Shown piece by piece: positions 1 to 9,909 of a stretch of DNA of 64,000 bases. The DNA is taken from assembly GCA_963575645.1 (NCBI GenBank), contig OY754468.1:1922001-1986000 (forward strand), in the 5' to 3' direction. Within the stretch, counting starts at the first letter, position 1. Each line of letters begins with the position of its first letter. This stretch comes from Xanthostigma xanthostigma (lineage: Eukaryota > Arthropoda > Insecta > Raphidioptera > Raphidiidae). The notes beneath the pieces are model-generated. The model saw nothing but the letters and a program-made list of their open reading frames with translations, made no database searches and was not told the DNA's origin. The position numbers and the translations under genes are program-made.

Positions 1-268
1 GAGGGTACTCGTCGTCATTTGAACAATCGTTGAAGCGCGCAAATTCGTGCTGCCACCGGCGGTGGTACCGTTGGGCTATACGCTTACCAAATATTCCGTA
101 TATAACAAACGACAGAAGCGTGCACGATGTAGGTATGTCGATACTGGCCAAGCTGCGCGGTCCGGTCTGCGCACAATCAAATAGACAGTTAATTTCCCGC
201 CAATTTACGGAAACCTCGGACGAATATTGTGTTGCGTTTACCGTTATGTTCTCACAATCATTTTACAG
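1..268 (+). other. Candidate upstream (non-coding?) exon ending at a splice donor
   Basis: This edge segment is richer in G+C and CpG than the AT-rich sequence that follows. It ends at CAG|GTGAGT (donor GT at 269-270), a strong metazoan 5' splice site. An ATG at 135 opens a frame that stays open to the donor. Joined to the acceptor at 62796/62797, that frame would not match the downstream Axud1-like frame and would stop soon after. As an exon of that gene it would therefore be 5' UTR with a short upstream ORF. It could equally belong to another gene or be chance. There is no transcript evidence. Confidence 0.4.
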
Positions 269-439
269 GTGAGTAAATGATCTCACTTGGAAAAAATAAT
301 GCAATGTAAATAGTTTGTTATTGTGCTCGTGTTACTTGGCTGACACAGGTATTTCCGCACTATTCTACAAGATTCTTTTTTAACAGGACAGAGACTGTAG
401 ATTATGGACGTTCGTGAACTAAAATCATTAGCATGAATA

Positions 440-1330
440 GGGCTGTTGAAAAATATGTACGAATGACTGGCAGTTCTTTAAAGTTTTTCAAAAAATTATG
501 AATAAATTTTTGAACCGTAGCTTCTAAATTCTAAACTAGAGAAACAGAGAAGTTTGCCTAGTCAAGAAGAGAGATATCAGCGAAAAATAGAAAATTGAAA
601 AAATGCGCAATTTTTCAATTTTTTGTTAACTTTAAAAAATTATAATAAAAAATGTATAAGCCAATTATTTAAACATTATTTGTTGTTTTCCATGGAGACG
701 GTTTTTCGAAAAAAAATATTTAGGTGACAATACTTTTTTAAAAATAAATTTAAAAAACTTTTTTCAACGGAACTTTATTCTTTTAAGTGTTAAGATGATC
801 TTTTGATTTATTCAAATTTTTAATTTGTTATTTAATACTATAAAAAATTATTTTATGTGTTGTACTCTAAACAGGGCTTTGCGCTCGAGCTATAACAGCC
901 GCGCGGAACCCTATTTTCAACGTTAGATACATAAAAATATGAAGATCGAGTCCAGGAGGTGCAACTTTATTTATTGGAAAATATGTTCTCCTCTTTAAGA
1001 ATCTTTTTTTTCAATTTCCGCTATCGCTTATAGTTTTTGAGTAATTGCCAATAATCTAAGGGGTTTTTTTTTCGTTTCTTATTAACATAACTCAGTGCAA
1101 TAAAGAGATACGAATACGAACTTTCAAAAACCGACTTATTGATAAGTCCTTGTGGATACTTCCCAGTGTCCTAAATTTGGCCCGAAGGAAGATCTCATTG
1201 CAGAAGTAAAGAAAAAAAACATCCAAAAATCATTAATTTAATACTACGCGAATTGTGGAATAATTACGTGACAAACTTAACCTCGACAAAGTAATTATCA
1301 AATTGAGTACTGCTTGTCCGTCTCTTTTTT
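440..1330 (+). repeat. AT-rich dispersed repeat, copy A
   Basis: Much of this stretch reappears, inverted and diverged, at 13720-14050 plus 15627-15860. Examples are the 'gctcgagctataacagc' motif near 890 and the segment around 'ggagacggtttttcgaaa' near 695. The second copy is split by a non-LTR retrotransposon, and this copy shows the uninterrupted order. No coding frame is recognised. Boundaries are approximate. Confidence 0.55.
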
Positions 1331-1343
1331 TATTTGGCTCTAA

Positions 1344-1935
1344 CAGTCCCGCCCGGTTTCACCCGGGTGTAAAAGAACGAATGGGGAAGGGAGGAACATG
1401 AGTACACACATTCATCTTAGTTTACCGAGATGAATGTTGTGTCCAAATTTCATGATGATCGGAGTTACCGTTCAAAAGTTTTTGTTTACAAAAAGCAGTA
1501 TTTATACTTTTTTTAACTAATAATTTTTTTTAATTAATTAAATAAAATTAAAATAAATTTAAATGTAAGCCTTAGAAGAAAGCAATGTAGAAAATAAAAA
1601 AATATATATACGCAGGGCTCGAACCCACGACCCTGATATTGACAGTCGTGTGCTCTACCGATTGAGCTAGCCGGCGTTGTATTCTGACAACGCTAATATG
1701 AGTATATTTAGCTAGTGCATTTCACCTGAATCTTATTTTTGAGATACATTTTGCAACATTTTCCATTAATGCTCCGCTCCTAATGCTCGTAGCCTGATTT
1801 TATATTGCCTATAGCCTTTCTCGATAAATGGGCTATCCAACAAAAAAAAATGTTTTCAATTTGAACCAGTAGTTCCTGAGATTAGCGCGTTCAAACAAAC
1901 AAACAAACTCTTCAGCTTTATATATTAGTATAGAT
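1344..1935. repeat. SINE-like dispersed repeat carrying a tRNA-Lys-like module
   Basis: It runs from 'cccgcccggtttcacccggg' to 'cagctttatatattagtata'. Relatives lie at 2365-2615, 40572-40838, 43208-43475, 50047-50660, 51174-51494 and 54321-54460. Some copies (this one and 50 kb) carry an extra AT-rich segment with a tRNA-like module, while those at 2.4 and 40.6 kb do not. The tRNA part is therefore an insertion or an alternative module in an older repeat. Confidence 0.6.
1611..1675 (-). tRNA. tRNA-Lys-derived module (SINE head, not a gene)
   Basis: On the minus strand the D-arm (GGCTAGCTCAATCGGTAGAG) and T-arm (GGTTCGAGCC) closely match insect tRNA-Lys, and the internal A and B promoter boxes look intact. 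The anticodon stem no longer pairs and the 3' acceptor strand is cut short. It is a tRNA-derived SINE part rather than a working tRNA. Confidence 0.6.
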
Positions 1936-2364
1936 ATAGATTATTTTATTACGAAACTAAATATAATTCATTGATATATCATCCTTTTCTGAAAAAGTTT
2001 ATAATTAATTTTAAATAATTCATTAACACCAACATATAAATTTCTCAGAACAATGTAGGTATATAAATATAATCATACAATGTAGCTAAATGAATTACGT
2101 AAAATTTTATTTTGATAGAAATAACTAAAAATAGACATTGAATTACAAAACATGTAACTTGCGTGCTGTGTGCCTTCTTTGAAAGCTTTAATCAGTGGAA
2201 GTAATTTCGAAATCAAAACAAAACATTTCACATGAACCGTTGCATAATTTTCTTCTCGATAATCAAGCCTAAGTTACGTACTCCTAATTCTACGAAATAC
2301 AGTCCTTTATGTTGGATTTCTTGTACGACTTGCGCAGGGCAAGGTTATCACACCTTCGGCCAGT

Positions 2365-2615
2365 GTCCAAATTTCATGATGATCGGAGTTACCGTTCAAA
2401 AGTTTTTGTCGGACGGACAAATTTTGAGTTATATTTTGCAACATTTATCATTGATGCTCCGCTCCTATTAGTCGTAGCATGATATTATATAGCCTATAGA
2501 CTTCCTCGATAAATGGGATATCCAACAAAAAAAATGTTTTCAATTCAAACCAGTTGTTCCTAAGATTAGCGCGTTCAACCAAACAAACAAAGTCTTTAGC
2601 TTTATATATTAGTAC
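2365..2615. repeat. SINE-like repeat copy without tRNA module
   Basis: It shares 'atgatgatcggagttaccgt' and the 'cagctttatatattagta' end with 1344-1935. 'aaaagtttttgtcgg' passes directly to 'ttatattttgcaacattt', so the tRNA-bearing segment is absent. This gives an in-window comparison for the insertion in the neighbouring copy. Confidence 0.55.
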
Positions 2616-3165
2616 TAGCGGCCCTGTACGTGCTTCGCTACGTATAAAGTGAAATAATAAAACAATTTAATTGGAACATCTATCTATCTATCTATTTTAT
2701 TAATTGCTAGCTATTTTAAAATATACATGGGCGTATATGTGTGTATGTCGAGCACTCCGGCTGCGCCGTCGTGCTCGAAAAGAAATAGCGTAAAGTATTC
2801 GTGGATAACTGGTCTTTAAAACACTTGCTCTATTTCGAGCATTCCGGCTGCGCCGTCGTGCTCGATACCTTAACCTCAGCAACACGTGGTGGTTATGCTA
2901 TTGAATTGTAGCTTATATGAAACGTTGCGCCATCTATTGAATATTCACTCAATCCAGTCAACAGATAATTATGACTGTCAAGGAATAGACAAATAATTTG
3001 CAATAAAATAATATTGCGACTATAAATTGAAATGTAAGCTATCCTATTTTCAAGTTGGGTCGAATTGCACACGGTGTGCAAATCAAATTTAAAATCGGTT
3101 CAGTAGTTTAGGAGTTCGTCGCGGACAAACATGTGACACGTAATTTTTATATATAAAGATAGAAG
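2615..3165. repeat. Dispersed repeat with duplicated GC-rich hairpin and (TCTA)n
   Basis: It begins 'actagcggccctgtacgtgc' and ends 'atttttatatataaagat', as many insect dispersed repeats do. It includes a short (TCTA)n run near 2678-2697 and two copies of a 31-nt hairpin (TCGAGCA...GTGCTCGA) at about 2748 and 2834. The remainder is AT-rich and shows no gene. Confidence 0.45.
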
Positions 3166-3509
3166 ATAGATAATCAAAATCTAAAATCAATTTCTCACCT
3201 ATAACGTAAATATTCCTTGATATAAACGCACGACCATTTTAAGGAGTAGGGACTAAGGAGAAGAATTCCGTATGAGGGGAACGATGGTTCGGTAAATATA
3301 CATTAATCGGGATTCGACTGTATAAGTAGCTAGCCGACGCAGATTTAAAAATATTCGGGTAAGTTACAAATGGACTAACCTTTTGAAAATTATTTTGCGT
3401 TGAAATCAGTTAACTGAAATGCTCCTGTAGGTCCTGTCATGACTGCTCTAGAGCTGAAACTGAAGAGAAAAATTCGTTGAAAAAATTGCATTATTATTTA
3501 ATTTCTGTA

Positions 3510-3760
3510 TGTGCGTTTATACAGCACAATATAAAAACTCTCGCATACAACACGGTACGACAACTCGCCTACCAGATTTAGCCACGAGGTACGACACAGT
3601 TCAGTAGTCCATCTGAAATCGTTGCACTTACAAGCTTAGTTGGCACCAGTTTTCCAACGGCTAAGTGGAAAATATCTTCGAGACTCGTTTCTCGTGACGT
3701 AGCTACTAGTTTGTACGGAACCCTCGGTGCGCGAGTCTGCTGTTTTTTTTTTTGTAAACA
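3510..3760 (+). repeat. Lepidopteran-type dispersed repeat, copy 1
   Basis: It matches 20175-20445 along its length: 'actctcgcatacaacac', 'tatcttcgagactcg', then 'gtacggaaccctcggtgcgc'. The ending resembles a repeat I recall as abundant in moths and butterflies. Frames across it are chance. Confidence 0.5.
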
Positions 3761-3978
3761 AATATCGAATCTTATCCCGTTCACGCTGTCGCTTACCCCC
3801 TCACCTAAAAGAGTCGCTTTATCCATATTCCTCCCCACTCCTTCCCCCTCACTAGACACCTCGTACGTACCTCCGCAGAATATAGCCGCAGTACTATATT
3901 CTGTCTATATGCGAAATCAATGTGCGCAAGCCACTCTTCGTTGGTGTACCTCGCGTTTCCATAGCAACCACACCAAAC

Positions 3979-4380
3979 ACAGGGCCGGATTGAAGCGGTT
4001 GACGAAATAAGTGACCATTCCAATTTCAAAATACTCAATATGGCCGTCCTATGCGAATATACTTTTATTCTATACTTAGCATAGGAATAAAATCGCAATC
4101 GAACCATTAGGATGCAACTGCAAACATATACTTCTGTCTTTTTTTAGCGTTTCCAGGAGGGCAAAACAAGCACGGGGAACCCGGCTTAAGAAATTTCTAA
4201 CTTGCCCCCTCCTGGGCCAAAAACTAGGTACGCACATGTTAACGTCATAGAAAAAGACAAAGTTTTTGAAACAGAGATACTTTATTCAGATTGAATGCAA
4301 GTACATCAACCAATCCTATTATCGAAGAGATCAGGGAATTACATCGAAGAAAGAGACGCAGATATATTTTCGATCGCTTT
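3979..4380 (-). repeat. Dispersed repeat shared with 21.0-21.3 and 56.9-57.3 kb
   Basis: It contains 'tttattctatacttagcata' and 'aggagggcaaaacaagcacg', then 'acatcgaagaaagagacgca'. All of these recur, inverted, at 21010-21340 and in the same order at 56930-57290. A hAT-like end 'cagggccggatt' lies at 3979. No coding capacity is seen. Confidence 0.5.
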
Positions 4381-4425
4381 GTTGCGTTCACTTACCACAC
4401 ATTGAGTAGATCGTTAATTAATATA

Positions 4426-4858
4426 TATATGGTTAAAAATGTATTAACATATTTATTAACGTAAGTTTGTAACATGAATATTATTTAATTCAACATATTT
4501 ATTAATTCAAGTTTTTTTGACGTGATAACGTCTTATAAATTGATGAACACCGGCTGCATGCACGAAAAAGTGTAACGTTCCGAAATGTGTCACGTTCCGC
4601 CTGACCCTGTGCGTGCAAGCGAAAGCCCAGTAGACTTCGGCCCAAGTTTGACAGCTACTAAAATTTAGGTTATGTATTACGGAATACGTTATCACGTAAA
4701 ACTATCGTCCGTAAACCGACTTTACAGACAACCAATTTTTTTTTAACATGAACACTACTTCCTAGTTCATACGCTCCGCTGCCATCTTGCCTCTGTTTCT
4801 CTACATGACCACCAGGGTACACCAGTGGCGGCGTGGCTTTTTAAGACGTGGTGTTACA
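4426..4858 (-). mobile_element. Short LTR of a TRIM-like element, interrupted
   Basis: It is bounded by TGTAACA and TGTTACA, with roughly 164 bp of its own sequence outside an inserted element. The right part (4741-4858) matches 45139-45263, where the same sequence adjoins a tRNA-Lys-type primer site. Tandem copies of an AT-rich unit (about 45 bp) extend it to the left. No partner LTR or coding region is found here, so it is best read as a solo LTR or remnant. The LTR reading is inferred from the 45-kb copy. Confidence 0.45.
4519..4735. mobile_element. Small non-autonomous element with GACGTGATAACG end
   Basis: It runs from GACGTGATAACG to ACAGACAACCAA and is flanked by T-runs. The matching LTR at 45 kb has only a single T-run at this position, so the empty site is visible. 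A longer relative lies at 36168-36731 inside another element. Inner inverted motifs are ACGTGATAACGT / ACGTTATCACGT. The superfamily is unclear. Confidence 0.5.
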
Positions 4859-5432
4859 AAATTCGTTTAAAATCGAACTGAATCCGGTTCTGTTTATTAT
4901 GTAACACGGAGCGAAGTATTGGTACACTGGACGCTTTGTAGTTAGTTCCCATTGCCAATTATATATCGGTTAATATTTTGTTCCTTCGTGATTAACGCAA
5001 AGGCGACAGCCTGACGTATTTTGTATGTTATAAATAACAGCTCTGTTATTTTTTGTCCTGCTTGCGCGTTATTCGTTTAACATTACGTTAAAGCAAGACA
5101 AAAATACTGTAAGTTTATTTTGAACGTTTCGATATAACAGATTAAAACTGACAAAGAAAAATCGTATTCTGAAAAGCTTATATCTAAGCTACGTTTATGT
5201 ACGGTACTCCTTTGAGTACATCAAGTTAGCGATTTGTTTTAAAGTTCAATGACATTCAGTCATTGTTTTAGGTTATTACTATATTTATTTCTTGTATTTA
5301 GGAACACAAAAAAATGTGGACCTAAAATTGTCGGAATTGGTTGATAATCGAACCATTTAAGGACGTAGTCCTATGTTCAGGCTCGTTTCCAACCCTTATT
5401 TCAGATTTTTTTTTAATAACAAAATAATGTAC

Positions 5433-6657
5433 TATTAAGCGCTAAACGTGCGAAATTAAAAAGGGCTGGCTGCTTGTGAAGTCGTAAAAAAATTGTGCGT
5501 CGGCTAACAAAACTGGCAGAGTAGGGGGGGTCTACCGCGAAAATAATTTGCCAGCTAAAGATATTAATTTGGGCGCCACGACTCTCCCACGCACTTTAAG
5601 TAGCTTAACTTGTTGAGTCGGAACAAGTTCTCCGATCCCCAAACAAAGAAAATGTGATATTGTTGCGGAGGAATTTTACTTCAAAAAAAATTATATAAAT
5701 AAGCTTACCAAATTACTAAAGTAATAATTTCACCTTAATAAATGTACTGAAAATAAATTATTATATATTTACGTTCGTATAAATATTCACAAATACTGGA
5801 CACCAATACTCAAATAAACTAAGATTAACTGCTACGCCCGTTTGTGCCAATTAGGATGTAATCTAATTTACAAACTTTATTTATATTAATTCACAACGAG
5901 GTCAACCAATAGCCAAAATTTAAACTAATCCGCACAAACGGTAAGTTTTACAAATTATAAAAAAATAAATCTAGCCCCAGCGCCGGTAATTTGTTATCAT
6001 ACTATAAAAAAATATCTTTTCTTTTATGTCAGCCAATAACAAATTTCCTTAGATTATAATTCTATTCTAAATAATAATAAATTATAATTATTGAATTTAT
6101 CAATTAATTACTCTTACTCTACCAAAATGTTTTCTTTTCGTTTCCGTGACTACTCCAATGAATAATACACGGCACCAGATTTATTAAATATAAAATATTA
6201 TCCAGAGCGAATGTCACAATCGTTTGCCCTTGAAAAGTCAATAGAGAACGTTGCACCACTTACCAAACTCTAATCGTTCGTTTAATTATATTATCCATAA
6301 ATCAGAAATGATTACCGTTAGTAATCGGGTCAGCTATACTATGAACTTTCCAGAAACTAAAAATGAGCACCAGACGACTCCGCGTAGTCTGCTAATTCTG
6401 AATGACAACCCGGACGCTCAATTTCGATTAAATTTCTTTATCACTTCCCAGGCGCGTTCGTATGTACTAATGCACTAATGTACAAATAATATTCAAAAAT
6501 AATTGCAAAGTACGACCCTTTTTAAAATCCGATTTCCACCAAAAAAATACCTCTTTTTTTTTTCAATCCACCTCACTCCCCTTTATTTTCCTTGACAACC
6601 TCTTTTTATCATTTTTCATGGCTTACTCCCCGGACCATTGTCAAACTGAACATAACA
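5433..6657 (-). repeat. 3' LTR of the Ty3 element (1225 bp)
   Basis: On the element strand it reads TGTTATGTTCAG... to ...GCGCTTAATA. It matches 11658-12882 in length and, wherever I compared, in sequence. A purine tract (AAAGGGGGAATT) lies just inside at 6658-6669, as expected for plus-strand priming. The 75-codon frame inside it occurs in both LTRs and is not a gene. Confidence 0.93.
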
Positions 6658-6775
6658 AATTCCCCCTTTACTTGGGTAGAGAATTTCGTAGAAATTCTCT
6701 AGGGCCCTACTGACATTGAATCTACAAGACAAAAAAACTAATGTCGAATTGATAGAACGTTAAATAAAACTCGGC

Positions 6776-9700
6776 CTATCCTGGTATCCGAATGTCATCC
6801 GGACAGGCTTTTAGATCTTTGACATGCCAAACGCCTAGTACACGACCATTCATATCTTGTAACTGGTACGTCCACGGTGAGATTTTCTTATGTATTTGGA
6901 AAGGTCCTAAATACTTTGGTGCCAGTTTTGCTGAAAATTTCCTTGAGGCATCCGAGATGGGAAAATTACGGCGGAATATAGCATCTCCAACGTCAAAACT
7001 TTGAGGCCGACGACGCAAATTGTACACTTTACTAGCGGTTTCATAAGCTCTATCCAGTCGTTTCTTCACATCGAAAAACAACACATTATACATTTCTTCA
7101 ACCTCTTGAGGATCTGGACGTTCAGCCATTTGAAGCTCTGTAGGAGTAAAATCCGATCTAGCCGTTCCTACTAGCGACATCTCACGACCAAAGTTCAAGA
7201 AGTAAGGAGTTTGACCTGTAGCTGAATGGTTTGCTGTACGCAAGGCGCATCCGAATGCAGCTAAGTGACTGTCCCAATGTTGGTGTTCGTCTCTGACATA
7301 AGTAGCAATCATTGTTTTTATGACACGATTGATTCTCTCTGTCGGGTTTACTTGTGGGTGATAATTCGCGTTGTATAAAATCCGTACTTGATAGCGTTTT
7401 GTCAATTCCACAAATCCCCGACTTTTAAATTGCACGCCATTATCACATACAATAAACGTCGGAACTCCGAACATTAAGAAAACTTGATCTTCAATGGCTC
7501 GAATAATTGGTTTCGTCGTAGCCACCCGTAGAGGAAATAAAAGTGTCCATTTTGTAAAATAATCTGCTACTACCAATAAGTACACGTTTCCCTTGCTAGA
7601 TCTGGGAAGAGGTCCCATAAGATCTATTGATATAGCTTGCCAGGGTCTATCAACGGTTACACGACGCCCCATAAATCCGGCCGGTTTAGATTGTTCAACT
7701 TTGTGTTGTTGACACGCCAAACAACGTTTAACATATCGGATAACATCACGTCGCATTTGAGGCCAATAATAGTTGGAAGATACACGATGAAGTGTTTTCG
7801 TCACTCCCAGGTGTCCTGATGTGGGCACGTCGTGAGCTTCCAAAAGGACTTTACGTCTCTGCTCTTTAGGGATAACTACCTTCCAATTATAGGCATCCAG
7901 ATCAAATCCAGTATTCCGGGAATTTACAAATTTTAAAATTTTCCGGCCTTCAATTCTCCAGCCGGAATAACGTTCGGGATCTTGATTTATCTGTTCCAAC
8001 ATGCGATTATACCACGGGTCCGTCACTTCTTCTAACGCGTCTACTTCCAAAACTGCTCGCGATAAACAATCCGGTGTGACATGATCCTTTCCTTTCCGAT
8101 GCATGATCTTATAGTCATATTGTTGGAGTCTGACTGCCCAGCGAGCCAATCTTCCGGTAGGGTCTTTAAGATTATTCAACCATAATAAGGAATGGTGGTC
8201 GGTAATTATGGTGAATGGATATCCCTCTAAATAGCACCTGAATTTATCGACCGCCCATAGAACAGCTAAACATTCTCGCTCCGTGGTTGAATAATTCTTC
8301 TCGCACTTGTTCAAGGATCGACTAGCATAACAGATGACCTTTTCACCATTTGAGTGCGGTTGTGTCAACACTGCTCCAATACCATAGGCTGATGCGTCTG
8401 TTTGTACTGCAAACGGTAATGAAAAATCGGGACACGTCAGAATTGGAGCTGTCACAAGATGATTTTTTATTGCAGTAAAAGCTACCTCACATTCAGCTCC
8501 CCAGATAAACTTCTGACGTTTCTTCAGTAAAACAGTTAATGGAGCAATAACGGTTGAAAAATTCGGGATGAAACGTCTATACCAAGAGGCCATACCTAAT
8601 ACTCGTCGAACTTCAGTTGAAGATTTTGGTACTGGTAAGTTCAATATTGCAGACACTTTGTCCGGGTCCACGTGTAACCCATGTTGGTTGACAATGTAAC
8701 CAAGGTATTTGAGTTCCGGGCGACAGAAACAACATTTATCCTGACCAAGGGTCAATCCTGCCTTTACCAACCGAGATAAGACTTTGTCTAGAATTACCAG
8801 GTGTTGTTCGAAATCCATTGCGATGATAATAATGTCGTCAAGATATACAAAAACATGCGGTTCCAGTTCGGGTCCAAGTATTCGATCCATTAGCCTTTGC
8901 CAAGTTGCTGGGGCATTATGAAGGCCAAACGGAAGTCTACAAAACTGAAAAAGTCCACGCCCAGGTATAGTAAAGGCTGTTTTCTCCTTACTGGCTTCCT
9001 CCAAAGGCACTTGCCAGTAAGCGGACTTCAAGTCTAAGGAAGTGAGAAATCGGGCGCCTTTAAGTCGGTCCAAAATTGCAGAAATGTAAGGCAAAGGATA
9101 TGCATCCCGTTTAGTTACGGCATTTAGTTTCCGAAAGTCTACACAAAAACGAAATCCACCATCTTTCTTCTTCAACAATAAAATTGGGGATGACCAGGGG
9201 CTTGTAGATGGTTCCACTACTCCAAGCTCCAACATCTTGTCCAATTCCGAATCGATATTTTCTTGAACCCTAGGGGAAACAGGGTAATATCTTTGTTTAA
9301 CAGGTTCTGCGTCAGTAACAATGTTGTGATATACTAGATCAGTGCATCCTAATTGGTCTCCCATTAGTTTAAAATATTTTTCCGTAAGTGCGTTTAAACA
9401 AAGTTTTTGTCGATCAGTTAATTCTGAAAGTGAAATAATACTATTTATCTGTACGTCAGTAATGTTGGCAAAAGTCCATTCTTTTTGACACAGATTCGGT
9501 TGTAAGCCCATAGTTTTCCAGAAATCAACACCTAGGATCAAAGCTGTTGAGATGGCTGGTATGACAAGCATTTCGATGATCTTGGTTTTATCTTCGACAG
9601 TTACTGGTACTTGCAAAGATCCAATACAGGAGCAGTTTACTCCGTTCGCCATTTTAACCGCCATATTATCCCTTTTATTCAGTTTTAAACCATGATTTCG

Positions 9701-9841
9701 TAGAAGTTCCCAACCTTTTAAACCCAATACCGTTCTGTTAGAACCCGAATCCAATAATCCAATCAATGTGTGACCAAAAATAGAAACACGTAGGTGCGGC
9801 CTTTCATCACCATTGTTTCCCGAGTCTAGTACATAATCCAT
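6776..9841 (-). CDS. pol: Ty3/gypsy Pol polyprotein
   Basis: The 1021-residue polyprotein copies and integrates the element. Visible parts in order: an aspartic protease with DSG at 31-33; reverse transcriptase about 200-400 with SLDLKSAYW around D270 and YLDD at 333-336; RNase H about 475-600 with D482, a glutamate in the TERE motif, D548 and D591; an integrase zinc finger (H670, H677, C707, C710); and an integrase core with D740, D800 and E835, a D-X34-E spacing. A GPF-like segment lies near 979-981. ATG is at 9841, but the frame is open upstream across the gag stop, one base back from gag. Expression by -1 frameshifting as Gag-Pol is likely, so the ATG may not be used. All catalytic residues are present, and there is no env. 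Confidence 0.93.
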   Translation of the reverse strand: MDYVLDSGNNGDERPHLRVSIFGHTLIGLLDSGSNRTVLGLKGWELLRNHGLKLNKRDNMAVKMANGVNCSCIGSLQVPVTVEDKTKIIEMLVIPAISTALILGVDFWKTMGLQPNLCQKEWTFANITDVQINSIISLSELTDRQKLCLNALTEKYFKLMGDQLGCTDLVYHNIVTDAEPVKQRYYPVSPRVQENIDSELDKMLELGVVEPSTSPWSSPILLLKKKDGGFRFCVDFRKLNAVTKRDAYPLPYISAILDRLKGARFLTSLDLKSAYWQVPLEEASKEKTAFTIPGRGLFQFCRLPFGLHNAPATWQRLMDRILGPELEPHVFVYLDDIIIIAMDFEQHLVILDKVLSRLVKAGLTLGQDKCCFCRPELKYLGYIVNQHGLHVDPDKVSAILNLPVPKSSTEVRRVLGMASWYRRFIPNFSTVIAPLTVLLKKRQKFIWGAECEVAFTAIKNHLVTAPILTCPDFSLPFAVQTDASAYGIGAVLTQPHSNGEKVICYASRSLNKCEKNYSTTERECLAVLWAVDKFRCYLEGYPFTIITDHHSLLWLNNLKDPTGRLARWAVRLQQYDYKIMHRKGKDHVTPDCLSRAVLEVDALEEVTDPWYNRMLEQINQDPERYSGWRIEGRKILKFVNSRNTGFDLDAYNWKVVIPKEQRRKVLLEAHDVPTSGHLGVTKTLHRVSSNYYWPQMRRDVIRYVKRCLACQQHKVEQSKPAGFMGRRVTVDRPWQAISIDLMGPLPRSSKGNVYLLVVADYFTKWTLLFPLRVATTKPIIRAIEDQVFLMFGVPTFIVCDNGVQFKSRGFVELTKRYQVRILYNANYHPQVNPTERINRVIKTMIATYVRDEHQHWDSHLAAFGCALRTANHSATGQTPYFLNFGREMSLVGTARSDFTPTELQMAERPDPQEVEEMYNVLFFDVKKRLDRAYETASKVYNLRRRPQSFDVGDAIFRRNFPISDASRKFSAKLAPKYLGPFQIHKKISPWTYQLQDMNGRVLGVWHVKDLKACPDDIRIPG

Positions 9842-9909
9842 AAGACGAGTAGTTGAAATCCGTTGTAGTTTGTTTGGCCAAATATATTGAGGGACAGCTG
9901 GGTGACCGC

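Noticed and set aside
30..272. 80-codon ORF at the left edge
   Set aside because: Its start is TTG, its stop is formed by the splice donor, and it has no family motif.
3578..4107. Overlapping 93-100 codon ORFs on both strands
   Set aside because: They cross junctions of unrelated dispersed repeats and have no domain pattern.
6251..6478. 75-codon ORF, repeated at 12476-12703
   Set aside because: It lies within the LTRs of the Ty3 element, opposite to its coding strand. Duplication is due to the LTRs, not to a gene pair.
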